Shown: positions 42,334-54,010, numbered from the stretch's first letter. The stretch: DNA of 64,000 bases from Pseudoblastomonas marina (GCF_014641655.1 NZ_BMID01000001.1:1416427-1480426); one strand, 5' to 3'. Notes: generated by a model not told the origin, from the sequence alone. Numbers and translations are program-made.

Positions 42334-44322
42334 CTAGCTTGCGTTCGAGAGGCGCCGCAACTTGAACGGAGACGGCTCTCCACCGAGGCCGAGCGTCTCC
42401 AACATGGCTTCGCTCGTGCTCGGCTTTCCGAGACAATAGCCCTGGACGAAATCGCAGCCCATCGCCTGCGCGATTTGGAGCTGCTCGTTGGTCTCGACAT
42501 GTTCGGCGACGCATTTCGCGCCCGCCGCATGGCACAAATTCACGAGTCCGAGCAGGATCTGCCGCGATCGTTCGCTCTCGAGGACGTTCTCGAGAAGCGA
42601 ACCGTCGAGCTTGATCGTGTCGAACGACAGCTCGCGCAGATAGGCCACCGACGCATAGCCCGATCCGAAATCGTCGAGCGCAATGATGAAGCCGTGATCC
42701 GACAGCTTCTTCAACTCCCTCTCGGCGAATCCGAGATCGGCCAGGATCGCCGTCTCCGTCACTTCGAACTGGATCCGCTGCGGCGCCATCCCGTGTTTCT
42801 CGACGATGCGGATGATCCGTTCGGAGGCAGCCGAGCGCCCCAGCTGGACGGCACTGAGATTGAACGACAGCGAAAGGTCTTCGGGCCAGTGCGTCGCGAT
42901 CGAAACGGCTTTCTCGAACAGGCTTTCGTTCAGGCGATCGATCTCGCCGAGGTCTTCGGCCACGCGAATGAACTCGTCGGGGGTCACGAGGCCCAGGTCC
43001 AGGCTGTTCCAGCGCGCGAGGGCCTCCGCGAACACGGGGGCCTCGGTCTCGATCTCGAAGATCGGCTGGAAATGAATCTCCATCTCGTCGATGGCGGCTC
43101 CGGAAAGGATCAGCGTCTCGATTTTCGTGCGTCTCTGATCGGCCTCGAACTGGGGTAGATCATAGAGATGCCAGGTACCTCTTTTCGATGCCTTCGCCTT
43201 GTAGAGCGCCGAGTCCGCCTGGCGGAAGAACTCGCTCTCCGACCAGCTGAACGGTCCTGCCTCGGTAACCCCGCAGGAAGCGCCCACGATCAGTTCCTTG
43301 TTTTCCCATTCGACGGGCTCACTGGCCAGGCTGCAGATTTTCTCGGCCGCCGCTGCGAGTCCTTCTTTCGGCAAGCCGTTCGGCCAGAATACCGCGAATT
43401 CGTCACCCCCCAGGCGAGCCACGAGCGCCTGATCGCCGAATGACTGCGTCAGCCGCCCGGCATATTCCCTGAGGATCGCGTCACCTGCGGCATGCCCGAA
43501 AGTATCGTTCGCGGACTTGAAACCGTCGAGATCGCAGATGGCGAGCACGCTTCCGCCGCCCGAAATCGGGCCGCGAACGATGGATTTCTCGATTTCCTTC
43601 ACCAGCCGCCCGCGATTGGCGAGGCCGCTCAAGGCGTCTTCGTCCGCGCGCTTGATCGCGTCGAGCTCCGCCACGACGGCCCGGTTGCGCTCGCGGACGA
43701 TCGCGATCTGGCCATGAACGAGGCGCGACAGCGCAAGTCCGTGTTCGTGCAACAGCCAGGTCACGAGCAGGAGGACTAGCACCAGGCTCACCGCAACCCC
43801 TCGCATCGAGGCATTGCCCATCGCGAACAGGCGCACGGCGACCGGGATCCCCAGGATCAGCAACGGGATCACCGCCGCCCGCGGGAAACTGGCCAGGCCA
43901 TAGGCCGCCCCGAGCGCCGCAAGCACGCTGTAGAGCAGGATCGTCATCGTCTCGTCGGGATATCCGGTGATCAGCGACTGCGCCCAGATCGAGAAACCGA
44001 AACTCAGGATGACGGTGAACACCACCATCTTGATGAGTTCCCGGCGGATCTTGGCGAAATCCTCGATCGGCTTCTGGAACACGATCCAGTAGATCATTCG
44101 ACCGAGGAGAATGCCCGACAGCAACGTGATCGGCGAGAGCCACCGGAGTTCGTCGCCGTTGGTCGCAACATGCATGCCGACCAGATTGACGAGAGCCACC
44201 GCGTAGAGCAGCGGGATCTGCCGCCGCAGGTTCTCGAACGTCCCCACAATCTGTTCGCGCTGCTCGCGCAAGCTCTTCGCCGGAAAGAGAAATTGCAGGA
44301 CCCAATGCATCTGGTCCGCCAT
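42334..44322 (-). CDS. Membrane GGDEF-EAL bifunctional c-di-GMP protein
   Basis: A 662-aa protein with six to seven N-terminal helices (about residues 30-195) acting as sensor, then GGDEF and EAL domains. The diguanylate cyclase site is intact (ARLGGDEF, GGDEF at 305-309). The phosphodiesterase site is intact too (EAL at 433-435; ALDDFGSGYASV with the paired Asp). It could therefore make or degrade c-di-GMP, and the balance cannot be predicted. An AT-rich stretch at 44323-44380 probably holds its promoter. Being near a polysaccharide locus and an RpfF-like gene is suggestive but not proof of a circuit. Confidence 0.92.
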   Translation of the reverse strand: MADQMHWVLQFLFPAKSLREQREQIVGTFENLRRQIPLLYAVALVNLVGMHVATNGDELRWLSPITLLSGILLGRMIYWIVFQKPIEDFAKIRRELIKMVVFTVILSFGFSIWAQSLITGYPDETMTILLYSVLAALGAAYGLASFPRAAVIPLLILGIPVAVRLFAMGNASMRGVAVSLVLVLLLVTWLLHEHGLALSRLVHGQIAIVRERNRAVVAELDAIKRADEDALSGLANRGRLVKEIEKSIVRGPISGGGSVLAICDLDGFKSANDTFGHAAGDAILREYAGRLTQSFGDQALVARLGGDEFAVFWPNGLPKEGLAAAAEKICSLASEPVEWENKELIVGASCGVTEAGPFSWSESEFFRQADSALYKAKASKRGTWHLYDLPQFEADQRRTKIETLILSGAAIDEMEIHFQPIFEIETEAPVFAEALARWNSLDLGLVTPDEFIRVAEDLGEIDRLNESLFEKAVSIATHWPEDLSLSFNLSAVQLGRSAASERIIRIVEKHGMAPQRIQFEVTETAILADLGFAERELKKLSDHGFIIALDDFGSGYASVAYLRELSFDTIKLDGSLLENVLESERSRQILLGLVNLCHAAGAKCVAEHVETNEQLQIAQAMGCDFVQGYCLGKPSTSEAMLETLGLGGEPSPFKLRRLSNAS

Positions 44323-44476
44323 ATACGCGAGAAATAGTTTTTTGGTTAAAATTCGGGTCGATAGTTATCTATTTGAATGAGTTTGTTGCGTGGCAGCGAG
44401 GCCTTGAAGTGCTCTCCTGGCGAAATGTCGAAATCGACCGAGCGCAGGCATTCAAGGCACTCGAGCGGCACGCGGC
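44323..44476. promoter_or_regulatory. AT-rich gap upstream of the GGDEF-EAL gene
   Basis: The first 60 bp are strikingly AT-rich for this genome (runs of T at 44338-44345 and TATCTATTTGAATGAG), which is typical of a promoter for the minus-strand GGDEF-EAL gene. The rest is the 3' side of the GNAT gene. No known operator was recognised. Confidence 0.4.
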
Positions 44477-45064
44477 TCAGCCCTCGCCGGCTTCGAACGC
44501 TGCGAACACGTCCGCTATTCCAGGTACGTCCGACACTTCCCGGAGCGATGCGAGGGCCGGCTCGATCTCGATATCGAAGATGGTGACGCCGCTTTCCCGA
44601 TGCACGTGGTCCGCGCCCAGCGACTTGGCGAGCAGGATGGCCGCCCTGTTCTCGGGCAGGATGTGCACGGTCAGCTTTTCGAGGTCTTCGCGGCGGCAAT
44701 CGAGCAGCAGCACCGTCGACAGCAACCTGGCGATGCCGCGCCCCTGATATTCGTCGATCACCGTGACGGAGAATTCGGCCTGCCCGGGATCGTCCGCGTC
44801 GCGAAACGCATGGACCACTCCGAGCGCAGGTTGCCCCGGTTCATCGCTGGCAATCGCACCCCACGCGATATGATCGTGTCCGTCGACATCGAGCAGTGCG
44901 TCGATCACGTGCTGGGGCGGCTGACGCATGCCCGAGAAGAAACGCAGGTAGCGCGACTCCGTCGACAGCTTGGCGATGCCTTGGGTTAGACGCTGCTCGT
45001 CGTCCTTCCGAACCGTCCGGATGCACACCGCAGTGCTGTCATTCAGCCGCGTATGAATGATCAT
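44477..45064 (-). CDS. GNAT family N-acetyltransferase
   Basis: A 195-aa single-domain GNAT. The acetyl-CoA-binding motif A is visible as VIDEYQGRGIARLLSTVLL (Q/RxxGxG/A), and FFSGMRQPP and ILPENRAAILLAKSLGA are typical flanking segments. ATG 45064 opens MIIHTRLNDS; the ribosome site is weak. Substrate unknown. It is divergent from the NAD(P)-binding reductase at 45282, with a 217-bp gap that must hold promoters for both. Confidence 0.82.
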   Translation of the reverse strand: MIIHTRLNDSTAVCIRTVRKDDEQRLTQGIAKLSTESRYLRFFSGMRQPPQHVIDALLDVDGHDHIAWGAIASDEPGQPALGVVHAFRDADDPGQAEFSVTVIDEYQGRGIARLLSTVLLLDCRREDLEKLTVHILPENRAAILLAKSLGADHVHRESGVTIFDIEIEPALASLREVSDVPGIADVFAAFEAGEG

Positions 45065-45281
45065 GCCGCCACTCGTGTCCCGATCTGCGCGCCCCTCGAT
45101 GATGATGCGCGAGATCGTCCGGCCGATCAACTCACCCGAGCGCTGCCTTGGTCGTCGCGCGGGTCGTCGCAGCCGCGCACCGTCTGCCCGCAGGCGCTGC
45201 AACCTCGCGCCGTCCCATCGATTGATGGAATGTACCCGCGCCCGCAATGGGCCGCGACCCATTCAAACAGGGAACGACACC

Positions 45282-45884
45282 ATGAATATCCTGATCGCCG
45301 GCGCGACCGGCAACACCGGCGCCCGCCTCGTCCGCAAGCTGAAAGACGGTGGTCACACGCCGATTGCGATGCATCGCGCGTCTTCGGACACCAGCGTCCT
45401 GCCCGATGATGTGAGCCTGCGCGAAGCCGACCTCACCGACCTGCCCGACGATGTCTGCGCGGATGCCGACGTCGTGGTGTTCGCCGCCGGATCGGGGGGT
45501 GATACCGACGAGGAGATGACCCGCAAGGTCGATCGCGACGGGGCCATGCGTTTGATCGACATCGCGGCCGAACAAGGGGTACGACGCTTCGTGATGCTGA
45601 GTTCGGTCGGGGCCGGCGATCCCGACCCCGAGTCCGATCTCGCCCCTTATCTCGAAGCCAAGCATGCAGCCGACGAGCACCTCAAGCGCTCGGGCCTCGA
45701 CTTCACGATCGTGCGCCCGGTCGCGCTCACCGACGACGGCGAAACCGGCAATCTCCGGTTGGGCGACGATGTCGACCCGCAAGGCAAGGCCGCGCGCGGC
45801 GATGTGGCGGCGATCATGGCGCGTGCCGTGGGCGACAATTTTTTGGCGGGAAAAACTTTCCTGCTGGAGACCGTCTACGACTGA
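45282..45884 (+). CDS. NAD(P)H-binding SDR-type oxidoreductase (YwnB-like)
   Basis: A 200-aa atypical SDR with the N-terminal dinucleotide motif GATGNTGARLVRKL and the segment RRFVMLSSVGAGDP. It then has the substrate-side block YLEAKHAADEHLKRSGLDFTIVRPV. GGGA lies 8 nt before ATG 45282. Its C-terminal sequence RGDVAAIMARAVGDNFLAGK reappears in a degraded copy at 56846-56968. Function is unknown; relatives are often stress-induced. Confidence 0.85.
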   Translation: MNILIAGATGNTGARLVRKLKDGGHTPIAMHRASSDTSVLPDDVSLREADLTDLPDDVCADADVVVFAAGSGGDTDEEMTRKVDRDGAMRLIDIAAEQGVRRFVMLSSVGAGDPDPESDLAPYLEAKHAADEHLKRSGLDFTIVRPVALTDDGETGNLRLGDDVDPQGKAARGDVAAIMARAVGDNFLAGKTFLLETVYD

Positions 45885-45995
45885 CGCGGAGCCGGACCGA
45901 ATGCCGGTTGCGGATGGCAGTGTACGAAGTCTCTTCCTCCCTCGCAGGGGAAAGACTTCATCGCCAATATTGCAGATGTCGCTCGCTTGGATCGA

Positions 45996-46384
45996 TTAGT
46001 CCTGGCCAGCCATGACGTCGATGATCGGACATCCGGGTCGATCGTCGCCATGGCAGTTCTCGGCAAGGTGCAGCAGGCTCGATCGCATGGTTGAGAGCGC
46101 TTTGGCTTTCCGCCCCAGTTCTTCGGCCTTGGCCAAGGCAAGCGACTTCACTTGGGCGCTCGCACGGTGCTCGTCTCCCCACAGGTCGAGCAATTCGCCG
46201 ATTTCCTGCATCGTGAAGCCAAGGTCGCGCGCGTTGGCGATGAAATTGAGGCGCTGCACGTCGGCATCGGAATAGTCGCGATAGCCGCTGTCCCGGCGCA
46301 GGGGCGCCGGGATCAGGCCGATCTTCTCATAATGTCGGATCATTCGTTCGGAGATCCCCGACTTCTTCGCTGCGCTTCCGATGT

Positions 46385-46388
<4 letters not shown>
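45996..46388 (-). CDS. cueR: Copper-responsive MerR-family regulator CueR
   Basis: A 130-aa regulator with a winged helix-turn-helix N-terminus ([15 protein letters not shown]), a dimer helix, and the metal-binding loop CHGDDRPGC with C112 and C120, at the same positions as the Cu(I) ligands of E. coli CueR. The start is TTG 46388 with GAGGAGG upstream; the TTGA overlaps the copA stop, so cueR is translated behind copA. It should bind the promoter at 48765-48795 and control its own operon. Confidence 0.93.
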
Positions 46389-48739
<2,351 letters not shown>

Positions 48740-48764
48740 CGGCGTTTCTCCTTGGCCGATGACA

Positions 48765-48795
48765 CATATGAACCCTGACATCATGTCAGGGTCAA
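48765..48795 (-). promoter_or_regulatory. MerR/CueR-type promoter of copA-cueR
   Basis: On the minus strand a -35 TTGACC (48790-48795) and a -10 CATATG (48765-48770) are separated by 19 bp, the long spacer typical of MerR-family promoters. Largely within that spacer, and reaching into the -35, lies a perfect 10-bp inverted repeat ACCCTGACAT-n-ATGTCAGGGT (48772-48792), the expected CueR operator. Transcription should start near 48758, leaving a short leader with the AAGGAG site. Confidence 0.9.
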
Positions 48796-48944
48796 GCGTA
48801 ATCAGCGGGCGAAGGACATCTTCGTCGCAGGATCGTCCAAGTTCAGCGACGGATCCTCCTCATCGCGAGTGAAAAAGGGAAATGTCGAGCTCGCCTCCAT
48901 GCTCGCCATCCCGGCCCAGCAGGGCTTCGCTCAAGGTTTGCCCG

Positions 48945-49655
48945 ATGCGCATACTCCAGTTGTTGATTCCCGTAGCGTTGCTCGGCGCCTGTTCGATCGT
49001 CGAACCGGCGCGGATGCGACTGCCGAGCGATCTTGCCGAGACCTCGGTCCGACAGCCCTTTGCCGGTATCGGCGGCGGCACCCGTGGCCGCTTCGAAGTC
49101 GGCGCATATCACGGTTCGTTCACACGGTCCGAACGGCGGCTCGCGGTCTTCGATGTCTTCTTGAAGAATCATGGGCACACGTCATTCGTGGTGTCCGGGC
49201 CCGCCATCGGCAGCACGATCGAAGCCGCCTGCAAGGTGAGCGAGAAGCGTATAGACCTCGGCATCGCCGAGTTCGAGACGCGGCCGATGGCCTATCGCTG
49301 CGATTTCACCGCTGATGGACGCCCCTTCCCGGCCCGCTTCGAACTCCAGGAAGTCCGGCGCGGTCTCGGCGGAGCGCTGTCGCGCCGCGAGCGGCACGGC
49401 GAGATTGCGCTGGGCGGTGAAACGGTGCAAATTCGCTCGATCCACAGACTTGACGGGTCGCCGATCGAAATGGCCAATCCCATCGGATACGTTTTCGAGC
49501 AGGAGGGCGAGCCGGTCGGAGCGGTCGAGCTCAACGGTGCGCCCGTACTGTTCCTCGCAGATGGCCGCGACAGCGGGCTCGCGCGAACGATTACCGTGGC
49601 GGCCACGAGCCTGGCGGTCTTCTGGGACCCGGCCAACAGCGCGCTGGACGACTAG
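48945..49655 (+). CDS. Putative lipoprotein upstream of a LytS/LytTR pair
   Basis: A 236-aa protein beginning MRILQLLIPVALLGACSIVEP, a signal peptide with lipobox LLGAC. The body is mostly beta with two Cys in the EAACKVSEKR and AYRCDFT segments that could form a disulfide. I recognise no family. ATG 48945 is chosen because it starts the signal peptide. Its stop directly abuts the ATG of the sensor kinase, so the lipoprotein may be a sensory partner or a target of that system. Confidence 0.72.
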   Translation: MRILQLLIPVALLGACSIVEPARMRLPSDLAETSVRQPFAGIGGGTRGRFEVGAYHGSFTRSERRLAVFDVFLKNHGHTSFVVSGPAIGSTIEAACKVSEKRIDLGIAEFETRPMAYRCDFTADGRPFPARFELQEVRRGLGGALSRRERHGEIALGGETVQIRSIHRLDGSPIEMANPIGYVFEQEGEPVGAVELNGAPVLFLADGRDSGLARTITVAATSLAVFWDPANSALDD

Positions 49656-50822
49656 ATGGCCAGCATCCCCTCCGTTCCTGTCTTGCCACCCGAGCCCAGC
49701 CGGAATGGCGCCGTAGCGCCTCAGCTTCTTGGATTGTCCCTCACGCGGCAACGGCGGCGCACGCTGGGATTGATCGCATTGATCTGGTTCGCCTGCGGGA
49801 CGTTGTATCTCCTGCCCTACATCCTGCGCGGCAATGACGGCTTCGACCTGCCTGCCGTGCTGTCCCATTACAGCGTCTCGGCGGTCGGGCTTGGATTTTC
49901 GTTTCTTCTGCTGGGGCTGACGACACGGTTCCGGACGATGGGCAAGTCGGTCGGTTTCGCGAGTTCGGCGCTGGCTGTCCTGCTGCTCGCCGGTACGCTC
50001 GCTGCTGTAGATATTGCCCTGTTCGACGGGATCCATGCTTTCTTCGGACGCGAACATGGCGCCAGTGTTGCCTATGCCGTCAAATGGTCCGGGAATTTCG
50101 CGATATTCGTCTCGCAATACTCGTTGATCGCGGTCGCGTTCTGGACGCTCGAAACGCTCGAGGCACACCGCTTGCAGCAATGGGAATTGCAGGAGGCACG
50201 CACGCAGGCTGCCCAGGCCCAGTCGCTCGCGAACCGCGCGAAGCTGTCCGCGCTGCGTTACCAGCTCAACCCGCACTTCCTGTTCAACACTCTCAATTCG
50301 ATCTCGTCGCTCGTGGTCACGAAGCGCAATGCGGATGCGGAGTTGATGCTCACCAGTCTTTCGGAGTTCCTCCGCACGACGCTGGCAGGCGATCCCAATG
50401 CCCCGCAAACGCTCGAGGGAGAACTCGAGACGATCGATGCCTATCTGGGGCTCGAGCGGATCCGGTTCGGCGACCGGCTCGATCTCAGCATCGATTGCCC
50501 GCCATCGCTGCGCGACGCGCAGCTGCCGCATTTCCTGCTGCAACCCTTGGTCGAGAACGCGGTCAAGCATGGGCTTGCGCCGAGCGAGACGAAGGTATCC
50601 ATCGCGATTTCGGCACGCGCGCATGGGACCGAGCTCGTCGTCGCCGTGGAGAACGATTGTTCGGTTTGCAACGCCTCCGAAGGCGGCACCGGGGTCGGAT
50701 TGCGCAATGTCCGCGACCGCCTCGAAGCCGTCTATGGGCAGGACGGCAGGCTGGAGACGATCCAGCGCGAAGCCGGCTTCATCGCCATCGTCCGCTTGCC
50801 GCTGGAATTTCCTTCGGAATGA
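49656..50822 (+). CDS. LytS-type sensor histidine kinase
   Basis: A 388-aa membrane kinase with four helices (about residues 38-60, 70-95, 108-130 and 145-165), then a coiled linker and the His_kinase (PF06580) block LRYQLNPHFLFNTLNSIS with phosphoacceptor His207. QPLVENAVKHGL and GTGVGLRNVRDRLEAVYG form the ATPase part. The ATG follows the lipoprotein stop without a gap, and the stop overlaps the regulator's ATG (ATGA). Signal unknown. Confidence 0.9.
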   Translation: MASIPSVPVLPPEPSRNGAVAPQLLGLSLTRQRRRTLGLIALIWFACGTLYLLPYILRGNDGFDLPAVLSHYSVSAVGLGFSFLLLGLTTRFRTMGKSVGFASSALAVLLLAGTLAAVDIALFDGIHAFFGREHGASVAYAVKWSGNFAIFVSQYSLIAVAFWTLETLEAHRLQQWELQEARTQAAQAQSLANRAKLSALRYQLNPHFLFNTLNSISSLVVTKRNADAELMLTSLSEFLRTTLAGDPNAPQTLEGELETIDAYLGLERIRFGDRLDLSIDCPPSLRDAQLPHFLLQPLVENAVKHGLAPSETKVSIAISARAHGTELVVAVENDCSVCNASEGGTGVGLRNVRDRLEAVYGQDGRLETIQREAGFIAIVRLPLEFPSE

Positions 50823-51568
50823 CCCTGCGCCTGCTCATCGTCGACGACGAAGCACTCGCCGTCGATCGGTTGCGCGAGCTTCTCGGCGCCATCGAAGATG
50901 TCGAAATCGTGGGCACGGCCAGCAATGCGCGCGACGCAGGTGCCGCCATCGCCAGCCTGAGGCCGGACCTCGTGCTCTTGGACATCCAGATGCCCGGCGG
51001 CAGCGGGATGAGCCTCGCCTCCGATCTGCCGCAGGACGAACGACCCGAAATCGTGTTCGTTACGGCCTTCGAGAACTTTGCCCCCGATGCTTTCGCAGTG
51101 GATGCGGCGGACTACCTGCTCAAGCCGGTGCGGTTCGATCGCCTGCGGCAGGCCATAATCCGCGCCCGACGCCGGATCGATCTGGTAGCCGCCGCGGCGC
51201 GTGGCGAAGCACTGACCGGCGAACCCGACACGTTCGTTCGCGAGATATGGGTGGCAGTGCGCGAAGGACAGGCGCGGCTCGATGTCGACCAGATCGAATG
51301 GATCGAAGCCGCAAAGGACTACGTGCTACTTCACACCGCGACCCGCAGCTACCTGCACCGCATCTCGATGAACGCGCTCGAAACGGCGCTCGATCCCAAG
51401 GCACTGATGCGGGTTCATCGCTCGGCCTTCGTGAGACCGAGCCTCGTCGAACGCATCGAACGACCCGGCAAGGGCAGCGTGAACCTGGTCCTGCGCGACG
51501 GCGTCGTCGTCCAGGTCGGGCCGAGTTATGTCAAGGAAGTGCTGAAAGTCTTCGGCCGCGCGGCTTGA
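50819..51568 (+). CDS. LytTR-family response regulator
   Basis: A 249-aa regulator. The receiver domain has the acidic pair IVDDE, phospho-acceptor Asp55 in LVLLDIQMP, and the switch Lys in YLLKPVRF. The C-terminal LytTR domain carries IEWIEAAKDYVLLHT and LMRVHRSAFVRPSLVERIE. It partners the LytS kinase encoded just upstream. No obvious paired direct repeat of the LytTR-binding type was found near 48796-48944, so the target is open. Confidence 0.92.
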   Translation: MTLRLLIVDDEALAVDRLRELLGAIEDVEIVGTASNARDAGAAIASLRPDLVLLDIQMPGGSGMSLASDLPQDERPEIVFVTAFENFAPDAFAVDAADYLLKPVRFDRLRQAIIRARRRIDLVAAAARGEALTGEPDTFVREIWVAVREGQARLDVDQIEWIEAAKDYVLLHTATRSYLHRISMNALETALDPKALMRVHRSAFVRPSLVERIERPGKGSVNLVLRDGVVVQVGPSYVKEVLKVFGRAA

Positions 51569-51592
51569 TCGCCGAGCCGGATCCTTTGTCGC

Positions 51593-51626
51593 AAGAAAAA
51601 GCCCGCCCGGCTTTCACCGGGCGGGC
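51593..51626 (-). terminator. Intrinsic terminator of the outer-membrane protein gene
   Basis: GCCCGCCCGG and CCGGGCGGGC form a 10-bp stem with a 6-nt loop (51601-51626). On the minus strand it is followed by TTTTTCTT (51600-51593), a classical intrinsic terminator for the gene ending at 51665. On the plus strand it may also stop transcripts from the LytTR operon. Confidence 0.88.
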
Positions 51627-51664
51627 GTGCTCCCGAGGTCCAGGGGGGATGGACGGGGTTTGCC

Positions 51665-52270
51665 TCAGAAGCGGAGGCCGGCGGTCAGCATGACCTGGTG
51701 ACGGCTGGTTTCCAGTTCGGTGTCCGAAAACGACCCGTAATCGGAGTAACGGTATTCGAGGCGCGCGAAGGGCTGCCCCAGGTCGAGTTCGACACCCGCG
51801 CCGAGGCGGAAACCATTGACGGTATCGCTTTCCGAGACGGTTTCGTCGTCGAGGGTGTAGGTCGCCGAAATGCGCTGGTTCGAATAGCCGCCCTTGGCAA
51901 ACAGCATCACCTTGTCCGACACCGGGAAGCCGACACGCAGGCCGGCATAGAGATCGCGGCCGACGGACAGGGTCAGTTCGTCACCCTCTTCGAGGATGTC
52001 GGTTCCGGTGGCGCTGACCGAACTTTCGGTCACTTCGCCTTCGACGCCGACGACCAGACCGCCGAGGTTGAAATCGTAGCCGAACGCGAGGCCATAGACG
52101 GCGCCGTCTTCCGCTTCGCTGTCTTCTTCGGTGTCAGCATCGAAACTGTCGTAACCGGCGGTGGCCGCCACCCACGGACCGGTGAACGCTCCTGCGTCCT
52201 GGCAGAGTGCGGGTGCGGCAAAACCGAGCGAACCGACGAACATCGCGGTCGCAAGCAGAGTAGTCTTCAT
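51665..52270 (-). CDS. Outer-membrane beta-barrel protein (porin/OmpW-OmpA-like)
   Basis: A 201-aa exported protein with signal peptide MKTTLLATAMFVGSLGFAAPALC. About eight amphipathic strands follow (AFGYDFNLGGLVVGVEGE, LYAGLRVGFPVSDKVMLFAKGGY, FARLEYRYSDYGSF), and the protein ends in the outer-membrane signature LRF with terminal Phe. An acidic loop (DADTEEDSEAEDG) lies after the first strand. Role not known; such barrels are often abundant structural proteins. Confidence 0.85.
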   Translation of the reverse strand: MKTTLLATAMFVGSLGFAAPALCQDAGAFTGPWVAATAGYDSFDADTEEDSEAEDGAVYGLAFGYDFNLGGLVVGVEGEVTESSVSATGTDILEEGDELTLSVGRDLYAGLRVGFPVSDKVMLFAKGGYSNQRISATYTLDDETVSESDTVNGFRLGAGVELDLGQPFARLEYRYSDYGSFSDTELETSRHQVMLTAGLRF

Positions 52271-52492
52271 TTCATCAATCCCTCACTTGGTGACGCATTC
52301 GTCACGGATTCTCGAAACGCCGAGGAATTCGGTGCTCCGGGAATCGCAATGGGATTTCGGCGCAGTTTTGGCGCGCCTGCATAGCCCAGCTCGGTCCAAT
52401 CATCGCCCAAAGGCCAAATCTGCGACGAAACCCGATTTTCCGGCGACGAAACCGATCTTCCGATCGCGCGAGGCGAGACTTGCTGCCGAACC

Positions 52493-54010
52493 TTAGGGAA
52501 CCGGCACGAGGCGTATGTCGTCGCCAAACCGGCGTCGAAGCACTTCGACAAGCGGCCCGCGATGGTCGGCCCCGACCGCGAAGAGAATTCTCCCGCCAAC
52601 GTCCGGTCTCGCCCGCTGGAAAAAGGACACAGCCGCAATTGCATTCTCGGCGATCCGTCGGTCTCGTTCGGCATAGAAATTGGTCAGGCGCGCGAACTGC
52701 GTTGCTTCGAGCAACTCGGCGAGCGCACGGTAATATGCCGACGTCGCGAGATCATACCGCCCATCGTTCAACGACGCTGCGGTCGCGCTCTCCAGAATGC
52801 GCCGCTGGCGCGCCTGCGCTTCGTCGACCTTGGGCGAACGCCACGCATCATCCTTCTCGAGCAAACGTTGAAGGCGGATGATTTCGCTCTGCTCGCCCCA
52901 ATAATTCAACGGCACGGGGCGACCCTCGAGATCTGCACCCAGCCAGTCGATACCCACGATGCGATCGCGATAGCGGAGCGCAAGCTCGCGCATTTCGAGC
53001 GGATAGTTGCGCGCGAGATAGTCGTCGCCGCGGGCGAGATCTTCTTGCCTGATCTCCGTGCCCACCAGGTCGGGGTCGAACTCTGCCACGAGCGAATAGA
53101 GGTCCTCGTAGGAATAGCGCGGATTGTCGACATGCCCCCCATGCATGGTCGCAACCACCATGATTTCGACGGGATGCCCTTCGGCCTTCTCCCTTTGATC
53201 CAGCCACACCTTCCGGTTCGGAAAATCGGTGACGATCAGGAAATTGCGAAGGAGGCCTACCCCGACATTCGCCGCGACCTGCAAACTCTCGGAAACGTGA
53301 GCCTTCACATTATGGAAGGTCACGCCGGCAATCGTGAGTTCCGGCACGCGAACTACGAGTCGGCCCACCTCACCGCCGATCCCTCCCCCGGGTTCGACTC
53401 CCACCGGCTCCAGGCCGAGTTCGCGGGCAAGCGCCGCCGAAACGAGCAGCCCGGTTCCGTTGCCGAGGTCGAAATCGGCCCGAACGACGGTGCTCTCGCC
53501 AAACGTCACGGGGATCGTCTCGATACCATGCGTGCTCTCGAGCTGCAGCGCCTCACCGGCACGCGCGCCCTCGGCTGCGAGCCATTCGATCGTGCCGCCC
53601 TCGATGTCGATCGAAAGCGGCCCCTGGTCGAAGAACTCGCGGCCCAGGATCACAGGCACGGCCGAGCCCACCAGGCGACGTTCGATGTCCGACAGATCCA
53701 TCACCGCCACCACCGGGGGATCGATCCTGCGGCCGAGCGCGCCGAGCCGAACACCTTCAATGAGTCTGGCGGTCGTGGTGGCTGCGCCGGTTCCTCGGGC
53801 GGTGACTTCCTCACCCCCACCAAGCCCCAGATCATCGACAAGGGGTCGGTTGATGACCGTCAGCTCGGCTCCGCTGTCGAGCAGGGCGACCGTATCGGTT
53901 CCCTCGACCTCGATCGCGAGGAAAAGCCGATCGCCTCGGACGACGAGATCCTGGGCCTGGGCGCCAATCGATGTGCACAACGCTATTAAAGCGAGCAGAA
54001 TCCGGGTCAT
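52493..54010 (-). CDS. Exported retropepsin-like aspartic protease fused to a TIKI/TraB-like domain
   Basis: A 505-aa protein with signal peptide MTRILLALIALCTSIGAQA. Residues about 25-150 and 160-275 look like two retropepsin-like lobes: LLDSGAELTVI carries D45 in the classic DSG, whereas the second lobe has FDLGNGTGLLVS with D181 in an altered context. From about residue 285, VVATMHGGHVDNPRYSY and DLVGTEIRQED resemble the GxxH and E-R motifs of the TIKI/TraB metalloprotease superfamily, and VGADHRGPLVEVL near 480 matches its closing His motif. The combination is unusual; both assignments are by motif only. Confidence 0.65.
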   Translation of the reverse strand: MTRILLALIALCTSIGAQAQDLVVRGDRLFLAIEVEGTDTVALLDSGAELTVINRPLVDDLGLGGGEEVTARGTGAATTTARLIEGVRLGALGRRIDPPVVAVMDLSDIERRLVGSAVPVILGREFFDQGPLSIDIEGGTIEWLAAEGARAGEALQLESTHGIETIPVTFGESTVVRADFDLGNGTGLLVSAALARELGLEPVGVEPGGGIGGEVGRLVVRVPELTIAGVTFHNVKAHVSESLQVAANVGVGLLRNFLIVTDFPNRKVWLDQREKAEGHPVEIMVVATMHGGHVDNPRYSYEDLYSLVAEFDPDLVGTEIRQEDLARGDDYLARNYPLEMRELALRYRDRIVGIDWLGADLEGRPVPLNYWGEQSEIIRLQRLLEKDDAWRSPKVDEAQARQRRILESATAASLNDGRYDLATSAYYRALAELLEATQFARLTNFYAERDRRIAENAIAAVSFFQRARPDVGGRILFAVGADHRGPLVEVLRRRFGDDIRLVPVP

